Assembly: GCA_031769625.1 (NCBI GenBank) | Contig: JAUIMM010000178.1 | Coordinates: 26,097,501-26,161,500, forward strand | DNA length: 64,000 bases | Reading direction: 5' to 3' | Origin: Taudactylus pleione | Lineage: Eukaryota > Chordata > Amphibia > Anura > Myobatrachidae | Shown: positions 10,395 to 21,419 of the stretch, piece by piece | How positions within the stretch are numbered: the stretch's first letter is position 1 | How the letters are laid out: every line of letters starts with the position of its first letter | The notes under the pieces: generated by a model | Database searches by the model: none | What the model saw: only the letters and a program-made list of their open reading frames with translations | Told to the model about the DNA's origin: nothing | Program-made: the position numbers and the translations under genes

Positions 10395-11665
10395 TTAAAC
10401 CTGCAAATTGATTGTAAGAGAATACAGAAAGATTAAAGGTAGAAATACTCAACTTTGGCAAGACCTGTTACCTTTAATGTTATATGGACAAAGCAGGATA
10501 TTAAAAGAGAACTTAGGACCATGTATGTAACTATAAGAGTACTTAACAATATTTTAGAAAATGAAGTAGGAGCCTATACACTTAACACATATGCATAAGA
10601 CTTACAAAACATATAGATACATGGAAGATTCGATTATAAGGAATGTTCAGTTATAGTTGTTAAATATTTCTATATTTCTATATCCTCACCTATTTCATTT
10701 AATTCCATTTCATTCTAACATTCTCTTTTTCTCTTTTGTTATATTCTAGTTTACTCTATCTATACAATTGCCTCTGTAGTGCATTTAGTTATCTATTCTT
10801 CAGCCATATATTAATATATATGTATACACTTTTTCTTATAATTTACAAAAATGTATGAATTTTTTTAATTTATTAGTGAGATAATTTAAGCCTATTTATT
10901 CATCAACACATATTGCTTTTACTCAATTTTTCAACACCACTGACCTACATAAGAAGGTCATAGAAATACAAGGACACTTTGAGACAAAAGTGGTATAAGG
11001 TGCCCTTAATCTTGTCAATTAAATCAAGTTTATTGAGAACGCTATTTAAAGAGGATCATCCACATTAAGGACATAACCACTATTGTCCCTGATGAAGCCC
11101 AGACCGGGAGAAACGCATTGGTCATGCCTACTAGATTGCACATCCACCTGAGAATCCGGAAGCCAGAGCACACACCGGGACAGCATGTAAACCTGGCCAT
11201 GTAGGCAAGAGCTCGGCTTCACATGACCAGGCAGTGTATCTAGGCTATCCGGACTTCACAGACGGACCAGCATATACAGACGGAGGTGCCACTTCCAGGA
11301 AAATTCACCTACTGGAGTGCCTACACAGAAGACGAAAGCTTAACCTAACAGACAGGAGTGAGCAACATGGATTGCATGCCTGCTCATGCTCCCGCTATCG
11401 CTACACTGAGACATATGTGGCATCTAAACATGGACTGAGGTAGGAGGTGCGCGCACCTAAGAACGCTATACGAACTACTCCCTACCTTGATCTTTCTCTC
11501 TCCCTCCCTCAAGAGATCATTATATATATATATATATATATATATACGTATATACATTTTTTTCCTTTTTTGTAATTTTTTTATTTTTAGTTTTTTACTT
11601 TTTTATTTACATTTTTTTTATTTTTCTCATTTTATTTAGATAAAAAAAATTTTTTTTGACTCTAC
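10395..11665 (+). repeat. PLE1 right inverted arm
   Basis: An inverted copy of 7565-9090 that lacks the 188-bp insertion. It includes a (TA)n tract at 11519-11547 and an AT/poly-T block to about 11665 that mirrors 7565-7660. It holds the better preserved of the two hammerhead-like motifs. Confidence 0.85.
11085..11125 (+). ncRNA. Hammerhead-ribozyme-like motif in PLE1 right arm
   Basis: The plus strand reads GTCC, then the full core CTGATGA, an extra A, a GC-rich helix II (GCCC...GGG), GAAAC, a 2-bp helix III (ACGCATTGGT region), and GGTC. The CUGAUGA and GAAA boxes are exact. Comparing both arms, an ancestral helix I GUCC/GGAC is implied; each arm has lost one side. The single extra A before helix II is a caveat. 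Confidence 0.6.
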
Positions 11666-13470
11666 ATTTTATTTTTATTAATTTTTATCTATCCATTTGG
11701 GATTGGAGTAATAACTGAGGAGTGTGGTGAAATCCCAGCAAAAGACTCATCTTTATGGTATTAGACACTGTTGCCAAATTATAGCAACATTCAGAGACAT
11801 TGTTAATCAATATTATTTCTATGTGCAAAATGTGTTTCTGAAGGTGTCCATGAGATTTACTCATCCTTATAATATTGATTTTATTTAATATCTGGTACTA
11901 TTTTTTATTAACATACTAGCTTATTACACCCACAACCTGCATTATTTATATGTATTTGTTTTTTAATAAATGGATGTACAGAACTATATTTAATACCCAC
12001 TTCTACTATATGGTTTATATAACCACAACATTACATTATAGCACTGTTCTGTCATGTACCCCTTTCCCACCTTATATTTCTAGTGTGCACCCTACAAGAT
12101 CTAACCACACATTTCCGGTACTTTATCTCTGTCCACTTTTATCTATCTCCAAGTTTTAGTACATAGACACTGATAACACAAAATTATGTGGATGTACATG
12201 TTTCTTCAGCAATTCACGAATATATGCATGCTTGTGTATTTCACTATTGCTTTTATTGCAATTAAAAATGTGTAAAAATAATTGAGAATATATAAATTAG
12301 TTGTGTGAGTTGCAGAAGACCATATTTGTCGAATGGCTTCAGCCTAGAGCGGATAGGGCCTTGTCTATCCCCTTTAAAGTAGGCAAATCCTGTGTCTGAT
12401 GCAGCAGCCATCTTGTTTAGTGGTTAGCAATAAGAATTGTAGCTTTGAAATGTCAGTATTTAGCGTGTACAGACAAGAAGGCAGCAAATCTCAGATTTTA
12501 TAAATAAAAAGAGTTAAATCAGATAGCCTTGGTCTACAAGAAGCAGTAGTTGAAGGCTAAATGAGAACAGAAAGAGAATATAACATTTTATATTGTCAAT
12601 ATTTTGGTTAGGACATATAAACAATTAGGGTCTAGTACGTATGAATATTAAGTAAATTAATATTCGCCATTTTTGGGTTAACTGGAGATATAGCCATAAA
12701 GTATAGTATAAAGCTCATGAGTGAAAGAGGGAGGGGTGGCAGTCGGGGAACATTCAGAGGAAGGAGGAGGGAGCACACAACGAGGGTGCTGGGTGCTGTT
12801 GCCATACATATGTATGAAATTGGCTGACTGGTATGCTGCACTGGGTGTCACAAATTTATTTTACAAATATTCCCTACTGCTGCTAATATAATCTTTTATT
12901 GTAACTCTGCATTGGCAAAATACATGTATAATTACGCTGTCTTTAAGTAAAAGCATTGTCATTTATTTTAGAATTTGTATTGGTGTGAATTATTTCATTT
13001 CTTCTTATAACAAGTAAGGTTTATAAATAAATCTAGAACACATCGCATTATCAACCCTTATATAGAACCAGTTGTCAACATTCAGTGCAGAGACTGTTAT
13101 TTTACTATGTCTTTCCAATGTCTGAGTTCTACAGAATAGGTAATATACACATGCCCAGTGAGACAGTGCTGTAACTGTCTGTAACAATTATTATTACAAC
13201 GTGGATAATCAGATTGTAGCCCTATTTGGTTTTATTTCTAGTACAATATGTATATCATACATAGTAAAACAGCCTCCACGTGTTACAAGGTTGATGACAA
13301 TTTGTCATTTACCCCTATAGCTATTTTTTTTATAATTGGATAGATTGTATTAGTAAGAAGGATAAAGGTGTTTCAGCAGGTAGAAAACACCTAAGACAAG
13401 AACATTCCGTACATGTTGTTGCTTCACGCATTAGTAATTACATTAAAGTAAGTAAGTATACTGGGATACT
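11666..13470. other. No recognisable gene
   Basis: AT-rich intergenic sequence. No conserved domains, transposon ends or plausible exons were found. Confidence 0.4.
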
Positions 13471-13559
13471 TTGTGTTATTCTATTCTAAAAAATATATAC
13501 CAAACAAGCTCCTGCCTAAAGGGGACAGCCCCATCTGTGACATGGGAGGCAGAGAGACT

Positions 13560-13945
13560 GCTTTTTCCCGACGAGGGTTAAATGACAGATGTCTAAATCT
13601 AGACGCTTGTCATTTTACCGACGCCGGGAAACCGGCGCCCGGCATCCCGATCGAAGGGATGCCGGGCGCGGACAGCCGCACGGGGGGGTTAGGTTTAGGG
13701 CTCCCGGGGGGACTTAGGGTTAGGAACCCCCATGGGAGGTTAGGGTTAGGCTAGGGGGAGGGAGGGTTAGGCACCCCTGGGGGGGACTTAGGGTTAGGCA
13801 GCCCCCCGGGGGATTTAGGTTTAGGCGGTGGGGAAGGGGGGGTTGGGTAAGGCACTTAGAGGGGGGATTAGGGTTAGGCACTGGGGGGAAGTTTAGGGTT
13901 AGGCACCCCTAAGGAGGGTTAGGGGAGAGAATTAGGTTAGTCTAA
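13560..13945 (+). repeat. GTTAGG-rich repeat with GC palindrome
   Basis: Begins with palindromes (TCTAGA context and GCCCGGCATCCC...GGGATGCCGGGC at about 13637-13670), then about 270 bases of imperfect units built on TTAGGGTTAGGCACC with runs of 5-7 G. Units are 25-45 bases and irregular, so it is not a plain telomere array. The same family appears at 16386-16740, 17575-18020, 18125-18400 and 50740-51145. Confidence 0.7.
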
Positions 13946-13949
13946 ACTT

Positions 13950-14376
13950 ACCTTAGGGACGATCAGGATTTTCACCCATGTTGAGCAGCCGCTGTAGGGA
14001 TTCTAACCGCCAGACTTGCGTCCGGTGGTAAATCATACCGATTCCGTAGGAAATAGACACTTGCTGCATCTACATGATCCCAGCACTGCGATCGACTTCG
14101 CAGTCTAGGATCACCATCAGAATCATCCGTCGCAATTGTTGTCCCTTTGGCCAGGCTGCTGTAGCTGAAACTTACCGCAGCCTGACCAGGTCCTAGTGAC
14201 GCATGGACACAGACCCTGGCCTCAGCACTCCCAGAAAATGGGGGCCACCGTGCACCCACACTGACCCCCCAAACGCTTCTGCCTGTCAATCAGAGGCTTG
14301 GAGGAACTCCGTACGATATTGCAGGACCTGCATCAGAGATGTGCGCTAACCATAGCGTACATCTCTAAATCAGGCC
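13950..14376. mobile_element. Truncated Harbinger-type MITE
   Basis: The right end CTCTAAATCAGGCC is followed by TAA and then immediately by the start of the next MITE. Its interior shares blocks with 48351-48790 (TTGTTGTCCCTT, CAGACCCTGGCCTC, AACGCTTC). The left end is not recognisable. Confidence 0.55.
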
Positions 14377-14379
14377 TAA

Positions 14380-14874
14380 GGGCCTGATTCAGAGCCAGAT
14401 GCTCTGACCAGAGCACTCGCTTTGAATCAGGGCCCTCCTACCTAAACTTGGAGCGGCTTCCTGGTCACCCACAGCTATGCGAGCGGCCAAAAAGATGGCT
14501 TGCGACGAGACCCTGTGGTAGGGTCTTGGTGACTGCAAGCCCTGGAGTGATTTTGGCTCTATCAGAGCCAAAATCACTCCCACTGACATCACTAGTGATG
14601 TCAGTGGGGCCGGACCCAGACGGTAGGCGTTCCCACGGGAACGCCTCCATCTGGCAGTCATGCCCCCGGCACGCCCACCAAAGGGGACATGCTGTCAATC
14701 AACATCAACAGCACACCCCCTTTGGTGCGAGACCCAGAGCGACGGCATCCCCGTCGCTAGCCGGGTCTCACGCATGCGCACGACGGAGCAGCCTCCGTCA
14801 TGCGCATGCGCACTAGGGCACCATCGACCCGCTTGCGAGCGCTCAGCGCTCGCAAGTGGATCTGAATCAGGCCC
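14380..14874 (-). mobile_element. Chain-of-hairpins Harbinger-type MITE, copy 2 (inverted)
   Basis: Ends GGGCCTGATTCAGA...TCTGAATCAGGCCC. TAA precedes and TAT follows, so the target duplication is imperfect. In reverse order it holds the family palindromes: terminal hairpin, CACAGCTATGCGAGCGG block, GAGACCCT hairpin, AGTGATTTTGGCTCTATCAG hairpin, CCCACTGACATCAC hairpin, GGCGTTCCCACGGGAACGCC, a GTTGATTGACAGCA-type hairpin and GCGCATGCG blocks. Confidence 0.85.
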
Positions 14875-15100
14875 TATATTCCCCAGTGTTTTGGTTGAAT
14901 TTAGGTCAATGACAAACTAGTAAAAAAAAAAAGAAGATATATAAGTATATAAAATAAGTAGTGGTGCTGAGCAAGTATGTAAATATGCAGAGTAAACATA
15001 TACATTGAGAATTTGATACAATATAAAAAGAAGCGATACTATATGCAGTGATCCCTACATACAGAATAAGAATAGATACTAAGAATTATTAAGTATACTA

Positions 15101-15698
15101 GGCCTGATTCAGAGCCGGACGCTATTTGCGCTCGCTCGTCCAGAAAATAGGGGTGGCTATTCAAATGAACCGTTCGCTCTTTGCGGTCTGTTCACGCCTC
15201 TAGGTCTGAACGAGCATACAAAACATGCGGTAGTTTTTTGGAAAACTACGCCCCCTGGCCGCTCGCATCCTACGTCATGTCCACTATTTATTAGATTAAT
15301 CGAGTACATCAACCAGCGTATGAACTGCTCGCTATTCTTGTGGTTGGTTTTTTCCTACCGCAATCTTGCGAGCAGTTTTGACTATAAAATAACCCAGTGA
15401 CATGGTCAATGACGCTGCTGTTTTAATTATGCACACCCATAAAACGCCCGTTTTGACCTTTAAGCACGCCTGTGTTGTGATCTCCCATCCCCGTTTTCAA
15501 GCACCTTCCCCTGTTACCACCCACATACGCCTCCTTCTGTCACTCAAAATAGCAGGCATTCGCTATTTAGCGAACAAACAATTTTCGGCCGCACTGACTG
15601 GTTCGCGCATGTGTATTACAATCCGTACGCATGCGCAGTTGTGCAAACATCGCTCGGAACGAACGAGCGGCCGCTTACGAGCGGCTCTGAATCAGGCC
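15101..15698 (+). mobile_element. Harbinger MITE resembling the ends of the 25502-33028 element
   Basis: Ends GGCCTGATTCAGAG and, inverted, GGGCCTGATTCAGAGCC. Unlike the hairpin-chain family, its right 250 bases follow the same order of blocks as the right end of the large Harbinger: AACGCC-rich block, CGCTATTT-G-CGAAC, CGTACGCATGCGCAGT, AACATCG-GGAACG-ACGAGCG, then the TIR. It looks like an internal-deletion derivative or close cousin. Confidence 0.75.
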
Positions 15699-16385
15699 CA
15701 CAGTACAGAGAGACATGATAAAGTGCAGGCACCCATGCATACTAAAAAATTTATTAAACAAATTTCTAATTAGTTTTCTTCTCTAAAATTATGGTCTGTG
15801 CATACTCACAAGGTCCTTTGATAAAGAAATATGCTTACAAAGTGGGAAAACTGTTTTATTTCCTAATTTCATTAGTTGGCAATAAGTCAGCAAAAACTCT
15901 TAGCTACTGGATCTGCATGTTAAGATGCTTTTAAATGAAAAAACCACAAGTAAAAGTGTTGCTTTGCCATACCTCTAATAACCCATAGTTTACTCTCACT
16001 GGCGAGTTTCTCAATATGGACAATCTGCTGTACCTGTACCCAGGAACTGCTGTGTGATGCTGCTATTACCAAGCCAGTGCTGGGCCCCACCTCCTTTCCC
16101 ACTGTCAGACATGATGGTTGGGCTGCCCCAGACCCTGATTACTGATGGTCAAGCCCCCACCTCTCCGGTTAGGTGGATGTAGATGTGAAAAGCGGAATAC
16201 AATAATTTAGAAAAAATGTACATTGGAGTGTGGGGAACAGGAAGGTTGCAGCTTGCCACCTTGCCAGTCAGTCTGGGCCACTAATCGTTGTACAACCCAT
16301 AACCATAAGCCTCCAACCTCCAGTGGTGCTCACAAAATACAATATACATCAGCCTATTGGAATCGGTATGTAATGCTGGCAGTTG
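15699..16385. other. No recognisable gene
   Basis: Non-coding; no supported features. Confidence 0.4.
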
Positions 16386-16740
16386 GGATGCCTCCTTCTT
16401 CCCCTAACCCTCCCTTCTTGTAGCCTAACCTTAACCCCTCCAGTGGTGCCTCGCTCTAACCCCCTCTAGGGGTGCGTCACCCTAACCTCCCCCCAAAACC
16501 AAATGCCAACCTCGCTATGCTAATACTCCCCCCTCCTGCGGGTAACAGATAAAATGCTCTCAGCTTACCTCATTCGTGCTGGCATCTTGTCTGTATTCCG
16601 GCATTGGGATTAAGATAGGCTTCGGTATTTTGAGGCCTATCTTAAGTCCTGTGCCGGGCTTCCACCGTCGGGCCTCAGACCGGCGACATGCCGTCCACCG
16701 GACTTCCACCATCGGGAAGCAGATTGGCATGCTGTCCGCT
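16386..16740 (-). repeat. CCTAAC-rich repeat, inverted member of the GTTAGG family
   Basis: CCTAACCC units separated by short C-rich spacers, followed by GC-rich inverted segments (CATCGGGAAGC, CCGGACTTCC) as in the other members. Confidence 0.6.
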
Positions 16741-17574
16741 AGTCTGGTAACTACATCCCCAGCCTATTTAGTTGCCAATATGCATATGTGTCATCGTGCA
16801 GATAATCACATGATTATAGATCAACTAGTAAAGCTCATGTGATTTCATAACAGCACAGAAGCCCAACAGCCATATGATTATACATTGTGTCCATATCATT
16901 ATAATTATATACAAACCCAAGAGACCCATTTGCAAATTTTCGCTGTTGCTCTGCTTAAAATATAGACAAATATATTTCAGGCATCCCTGTTACTTGTATC
17001 GAAAATATGCTCTTGTTTCCTTATTGTTGGACTTCAAATCTGTGTGTTTAACCACTTAACTGGCTAATTCCCCAGAAACCTTTTAGAAATTATTAGTTTC
17101 TTTTATGTTTTTAGTTACATTTTAGAATGTTTTTAAAAATGTATTTAAATAATTTATTGAAAATAAATATGCCGTGGGAGTCTCACAACTCGAGTCTGTA
17201 GGCCTCCATTTGTAACAGTACATACCACCACACAGTGGCAATAGATTCCCAGTGGCATTACCCCCCCTAATTGTAATAGATCCCTATTGGCATTGCCCCT
17301 ACCCACTAGTAAACACTGTAACAAAAAGACGAGCACTATAATGTATGTGCTATATGATGCGACAAGAAAACAATGTGAAACCTTGAGTTAGAAATATACA
17401 TGCTTTGAAACAAAGTTTAAGTTCTTTTATGAATGATTGAGTCTGGGTAAACAGCAACCGGGTATATACAGGAAGAGGTGGTGCAGGCTTGGTGAGCCTA
17501 ACTCTTATAAGGGGAAGCGGTCAAAATGCAGATGGCCTGGAAGCCGTCTGACTAAATCTCTGCGTCTAAATCCC
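16741..17574. other. No recognisable gene
   Basis: AT-rich and non-coding; nothing supported. Confidence 0.4.
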
Positions 17575-18020
17575 GAAGCGAGACTAAAGACAGGCTTCGA
17601 AATCCCGATGCCCATTTAGATCCCCACGCCGGAATCTAGACAGACGGCTTCCCAGGCAGTGTTAGCGCTTAGTCGCGCGGGGGGGGGGGGACATAGGGTT
17701 AGGCACCACCCTGGGAGGGTTAGGTTAGGTTTAGGGTGTGGGGAGGGAGGTTAGGCACCACCGGGGGGAGGTAAGGCACCACCCTGGGAAGGTTAGGTTT
17801 AGGGTGCGGGGAGGGGGGGTTAGGTTTAGGCATCTCCGTGGGAAGGTTAGGATTAGACACCACTGGAGGGAGAGGATAGGGTTAGGCACCACTAAGCGAG
17901 GGTCAGGGTTAGGGGGGGGGGGGGAGGGGTACTTCCCAGCCCCTGTCGGGATCCTGATGGTTTGGGCTTCCAGTGTCGGTAATTAGTCCGCCGGCTTTAC
18001 ATCCATCGGCATTACATACC
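17575..18020 (+). repeat. GTTAGG-rich repeat
   Basis: GC-rich inverted segments (CTTCGAAATCCCGATG; TCTAGACAGACGGCTTCCC) precede about 240 bases of TTAGGGTTAGGCACCACC-type units with long G runs (up to about 14 G). Confidence 0.65.
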
Positions 18021-18124
18021 GATTCCCTTATAAGTTATTAGGGTTTTATTGTCACATAATGTAGCACATACATTTTAGTGGTAGTCTTTCTGTTACAATG
18101 TTTACATTATAGTCTTTATGAGAG

Positions 18125-18400
18125 CTGCTGCACATATCCTAACGGGTTGGGTACAGGATTCTGATGGTCACAATCCCGACAGTGGCATCCTGATGGTCAA
18201 AATCCCAAAGAATTTGGGTATTTTAACCCTTACTCTCCTCCTAACCTTTATCCACCCCTCCTGCAACCTAACCCTAACCATCCCGTCCTGCAGCACAAAG
18301 CTCCCCGTCTGCTGCCAAACCCTCCCCCTAGCGCCTAACCCCTACTGATGCCACTGTTGGTATTTTGAACATTGGCATTCTGACATTCAGGATCCTGACT
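18125..18400 (-). repeat. CCTAAC-rich repeat, inverted
   Basis: Repeated statements of CAATCCCGACAGTGGCATCC and CTAACCCTAACC-type units, bounded by GATCCTGAC-like ends. It adjoins MITE copy 3. Confidence 0.55.
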
Positions 18401-18402
18401 AC

Positions 18403-18953
18403 GGGCCTGATTCAGACCCACTCGTGAGCGCTGAGCGCTCGCAAGCGGGTCGATGTTGGCCCAATGCGCATGCGCACGATGGACCCGGCTCTGTCGTGCG
18501 CCTGCGCGAGACCCGGATAGTGACGGGCAAGCCGTCGCTATGTATCTCGATACAAAGGGGGCGTGCTGTCGATGGTGAGTGACAGCACGCCCCCTTTGGT
18601 GGGCGTGCTGGTGGCGTGGCTGGCCAGACGGAGGCGTTCCCATGGGAACGCCTACCATCTGGGGCTGGCCCCACTGACATCACAAGTGATGTCAGTGAGA
18701 GTGCTTTCGGCTCTGGTAAAGCCAAAGGCACTCCAGGGCTTGCGGCAACGAGACCCTACCACAAGGGTCTCGTCGCAAGCCCGATGGTCGCGATGGTCTT
18801 GACCATCATGACCATCTCCCTGGCTGCTCGCTATAGCTGTGAGTGGTCACCCACAGCTATACAAATGGCCAGGAGGCCGCTCTAAAAATTCAGAAGGACG
18901 GCCCTGATTCAGAGCGAGCGCTCTGTCAGAGCATCCGGCTCTGAATCAGGGCC
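18403..18953 (+). mobile_element. Chain-of-hairpins Harbinger-type MITE, copy 3 (best boundaries)
   Basis: Ends GGGCCTGATTCAGA and TCTGAATCAGGGCC with an exact TAC duplication (18400-18402 and 18954-18956). Palindromes in order: CGAGCGCTGAGCGCTCG; GCGCATGCGCACGA...TCGTGCGCCTGCGC; TGACGG...CCGTCGC; a long one on GGGGGCGTGCTGTC (18557-18600); GGCGTTCCCATGGGAACGCC; CCACTGACATCAC; TTTGGC/GCTCTG hairpin; GCTTGCGGCAACGAGACCCT; GATGGTC repeats; CACAGCTAT; terminal hairpin. Length 551 bp. No coding. Confidence 0.9.
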
Positions 18954-19831
18954 TACATCCCATCCTAGTGCAGGTCTCCAGTTCTTTTATCCATTGTACC
19001 ACCACCCACTAGTGTCCATAGGTTCATGTGTCACTATATATTAGGGGTGTGCACTGGCCACTTTTCGTGTTTTGTGTTTTGGTTTTGGATCTGGATCTTT
19101 CTTCGTGTTTTGGATCTGGATTGGTTTTGCCAAAACTACCCTTCCGTGTTTTGGGTTCTGGGTTTTGTGTTTTGGATCTGTATTTTTTTTTTAAAAAAGC
19201 ATAAAAACAGCTAAAATCACAGAATTTGTGTGTTTTTCTGCTCCTATGCTATTATTAACCTCAATAACCTTAATTTCCACTCATTTCCAGTCTATTCTGA
19301 ACACCTCACACCGCACAATAGTGTTTTTATATCCAAAAGGTTGCACCGAGGTAGCTGGATGACTATGCTAAGAGATACGAGTGGGCGGCACAAACATGTG
19401 GTCCATCTAGGAGTGACACTGCAGTGGCAGACAGGATGGCAGTTTGAAAAACTAGGCCCCAAACAGTAAATAATTCATAGAAAAAAAAGAGGTGCAAGAT
19501 GGAATTGTCCTCCCACCCACCCTTATGTTGTATAAATAGGACATGCACACTTTAACAAACCAAACATTTCAGCGCCAGGGTCTGCCACACGACTGTGGCT
19601 GAAATGATTGGTTCATTTGGACCCCACAAAACAAGCTGGCAATTAATCTGTCCCTGCACAAACTGGCTCTACGGAGGCAAGATGTCGTCCTCATCCTCCG
19701 ATTCCTCACCCTCTTCAGTGTTGTGTACATCCTCATCCTCACAAAGTATTAATTCGTCCCCACTGGAATCCACAACCACAGGTCCCTCTGTACGTTCTGG
19801 AGGCTGGTCTCCCTGGAAGAGTTGATAATTC

Positions 19832-20126
19832 ATTTTATGAACATCATCTTCTCCACATTTTGTGGAAGCAACCTCCTACGCCTTTTGCTGACAAGGTTCC
19901 CGGCTGCACTAAACACTCTTTCGGAGTACACACTGGAGGGGGGGCAACTCAGGTAAAATAGAGCCAGTTTGTACAGGGACCTCCAAATTGCTTCTTTTTC
20001 CTGCCAGTACAGGTACGGACTGTCTGACATGCCTACTTGGATGCTGTCACCGATGTAATCCTTTAACAGACAGATGCACGCTTGTCGCTGCTGCTTTAAG
20101 GATGCAGGTGCGGCTACAGCCCACAC
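19832..20126 (-). pseudogene. hAT transposase C-terminal dimerisation region
   Basis: The minus-strand reading includes YWQEKEAIWRSLYKLALFYL, then PPSSVYSERVFSAAGNLVSK and RRRRLLPQNVEKMMFIK. This is the conserved hAT C-terminal signature (S-S-E-R-x-F/S-x-A-G-x-x-x-x-x-R-x-x-L-x-P), close to the ZBED group. The N-terminal side of this exon (KQQRQACICLLKD) is the sequence that is repeated in the tandem array, preceded by a pyrimidine tract and CTGTAG that looks like a splice acceptor. Confidence 0.85.
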
Positions 20127-21075
20127 ATTTCACAAAGACAGAAAAAAAAAGAAGAATATTTTTATTGTTTGTGGAGCGCACTTTGAGGGTGTCACCACCC
20201 TTTAACAGACAGACGCTTGTCGCTGCTGCTTTAAGGATGCAGGTGCGGCTACAGCCCACACATTTCACAAATACAGAAAAAAAAATAAGAATTTTTTTAT
20301 TGTTTGTGGAGCACACTTTGAGGGTTACACCACCCTTTAACAGACAGACGCACGCTTGTCGCTGCTGCTTTGAGGATGCAAGTGCGGCTACAGCCCACAC
20401 ATTTCACAAAGACAGAAAAAGAAGAATATTTTTATTGTTTGTGGAGTGCACTTTGAGGGTTACACCACCCTTTAAGAGACAGACGCACGCTTGTCGCTGC
20501 TGCTTTAAGGATGCAGGTGCGGCTACAGCCCACACATTTCACAAAGACAGAAAAAAAAATAAGAATTTTTTTATTGTTTGTGGAGCGCACTTTGAGGGTT
20601 ACACCACCCTTTAACAGACAGACGCACGCTTGTCGCTGCTGCTTTAAGGATGCAGGTGTGGCTACAGCCCACACATTTCACAAAGACAGAAAAAAAAATA
20701 AGAATTTTTTTATTGTTTGTGGAGCGCACTTTGAGGGTTACACCACCCTTTAATAGACAGACGCACGCTTGTCACTGCTGCTTTAAGGATGCAGGTGCGG
20801 CTACAGCCCACACATTTCACAAAGACAGAAAAAAAAATAAGAATTTTTTTATTGTTTGTGGAGCGCACTTTGAGGGTTACACCACCCTTTAACAGACAGA
20901 CGCACGCTTGTCGCTGCTGCTTTAAGGATGCGGGTGCGGCTACAGCCCACACATTTCACAAAGACAGAAAAAAAAAGAAGAATATTTTTTTTGTTTGTGG
21001 AGCACACTTTGAGGGTTACACCACCCTTTAACAGATAGATGCACGCTTGTCGCTGCTGCTTTGAGGATGCAGGTG
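20050..21075. repeat. Tandem array, about eight copies of a 135-140 bp unit
   Basis: The landmark GCTGCTTTAAGGATGCAG recurs near 20100, 20236, 20375, 20509, 20648, 20787, 20926 and 21066. Copies are nearly identical except for A-run length and single changes. On the minus strand each unit carries a polypyrimidine tract, an AG acceptor-like site and the first about 25 codons of the C-terminal transposase exon. More diverged, about 165-bp relatives continue at about 21420-21790. Confidence 0.9.
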
Positions 21076-21402
21076 GAATCTAGACGGGATTTGGAACCGG
21101 GGACACACTACCTCCATCAATTGTCTAAATCCCACTGCACTAATGGCGGATACCGGACCCACGTCTAACACCAACATAGCAGTCAAGGCCTCAGTTATAC
21201 GTTTTGCTTCAGGGTGACTGCTGTCGTACTTCATCCTCATTGCTAGGGACTGTTGGAGGGTCAGTTGTTTAGTAAAAGTGGTGGTGTTCCTACTTCCTCT
21301 CTGGGATGATGAACAACTCCCAGCAGCAGCAACAGCACTAGGAGGAAGTGGTTCTTGATCTTTCCCTATTTTATTTTTATCGGAGAAAGTTTGGTCCTCC
21401 AT
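21075..21402 (-). pseudogene. hAT transposase fragment, central N-terminal part
   Basis: The minus strand reads from MEDQTFSDKNKIG through TKQLTLQQSLAMRMKYDSSH to ITEALTAMLVLDVGPVSAIS and FRQLMEVVCPRFQIPSR. The last part matches the hAT segment where a conserved P-x-S/A-x-V-x-x-x-G-F-R region precedes the catalytic core. It then runs straight into the repeat unit, out of register with any real downstream exon. Confidence 0.75.
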
Positions 21403-21419
21403 TTATGTTATATTGATAT

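Larger units (their letters stand above)
7565..11665 (-). mobile_element. Penelope-like element remnant with long inverted flanking arms (PLE1)
   Basis: A 5'-truncated PLE coding region (minus strand, 9375-10391) lies between two long inverted arms (7565-9090 and 10395-11665). The arms are inverted copies of each other base by base, with small gaps, and include (TA)n tracts near the outer ends. PLEs are known for flanking repeats in direct or inverted orientation (pLTRs) and for hammerhead motifs within them. Both are seen here. The left arm has an extra 188-bp hairpin insertion in its (TA)n tract. The coding region is frameshifted, so this copy is dead. Confidence 0.8.

Noticed and set aside
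13676..13945. Interstitial telomere
   Set aside because: TTAGGG words are irregular and embedded in longer units with recurring flanks; not a (TTAGGG)n array.
14448..14816. Arginine/proline-rich frames over MITE copies (also at 18335-18731, 39647-40452)
   Set aside because: GC-rich palindromic MITE sequence is open in several frames on both strands; the protein is not conserved between copies.
19988..20614. Long plus-strand open frame with repeated QPTHFTKTEKK units
   Set aside because: Antisense translation of the tandem array; the unit length keeps the frame open by chance.
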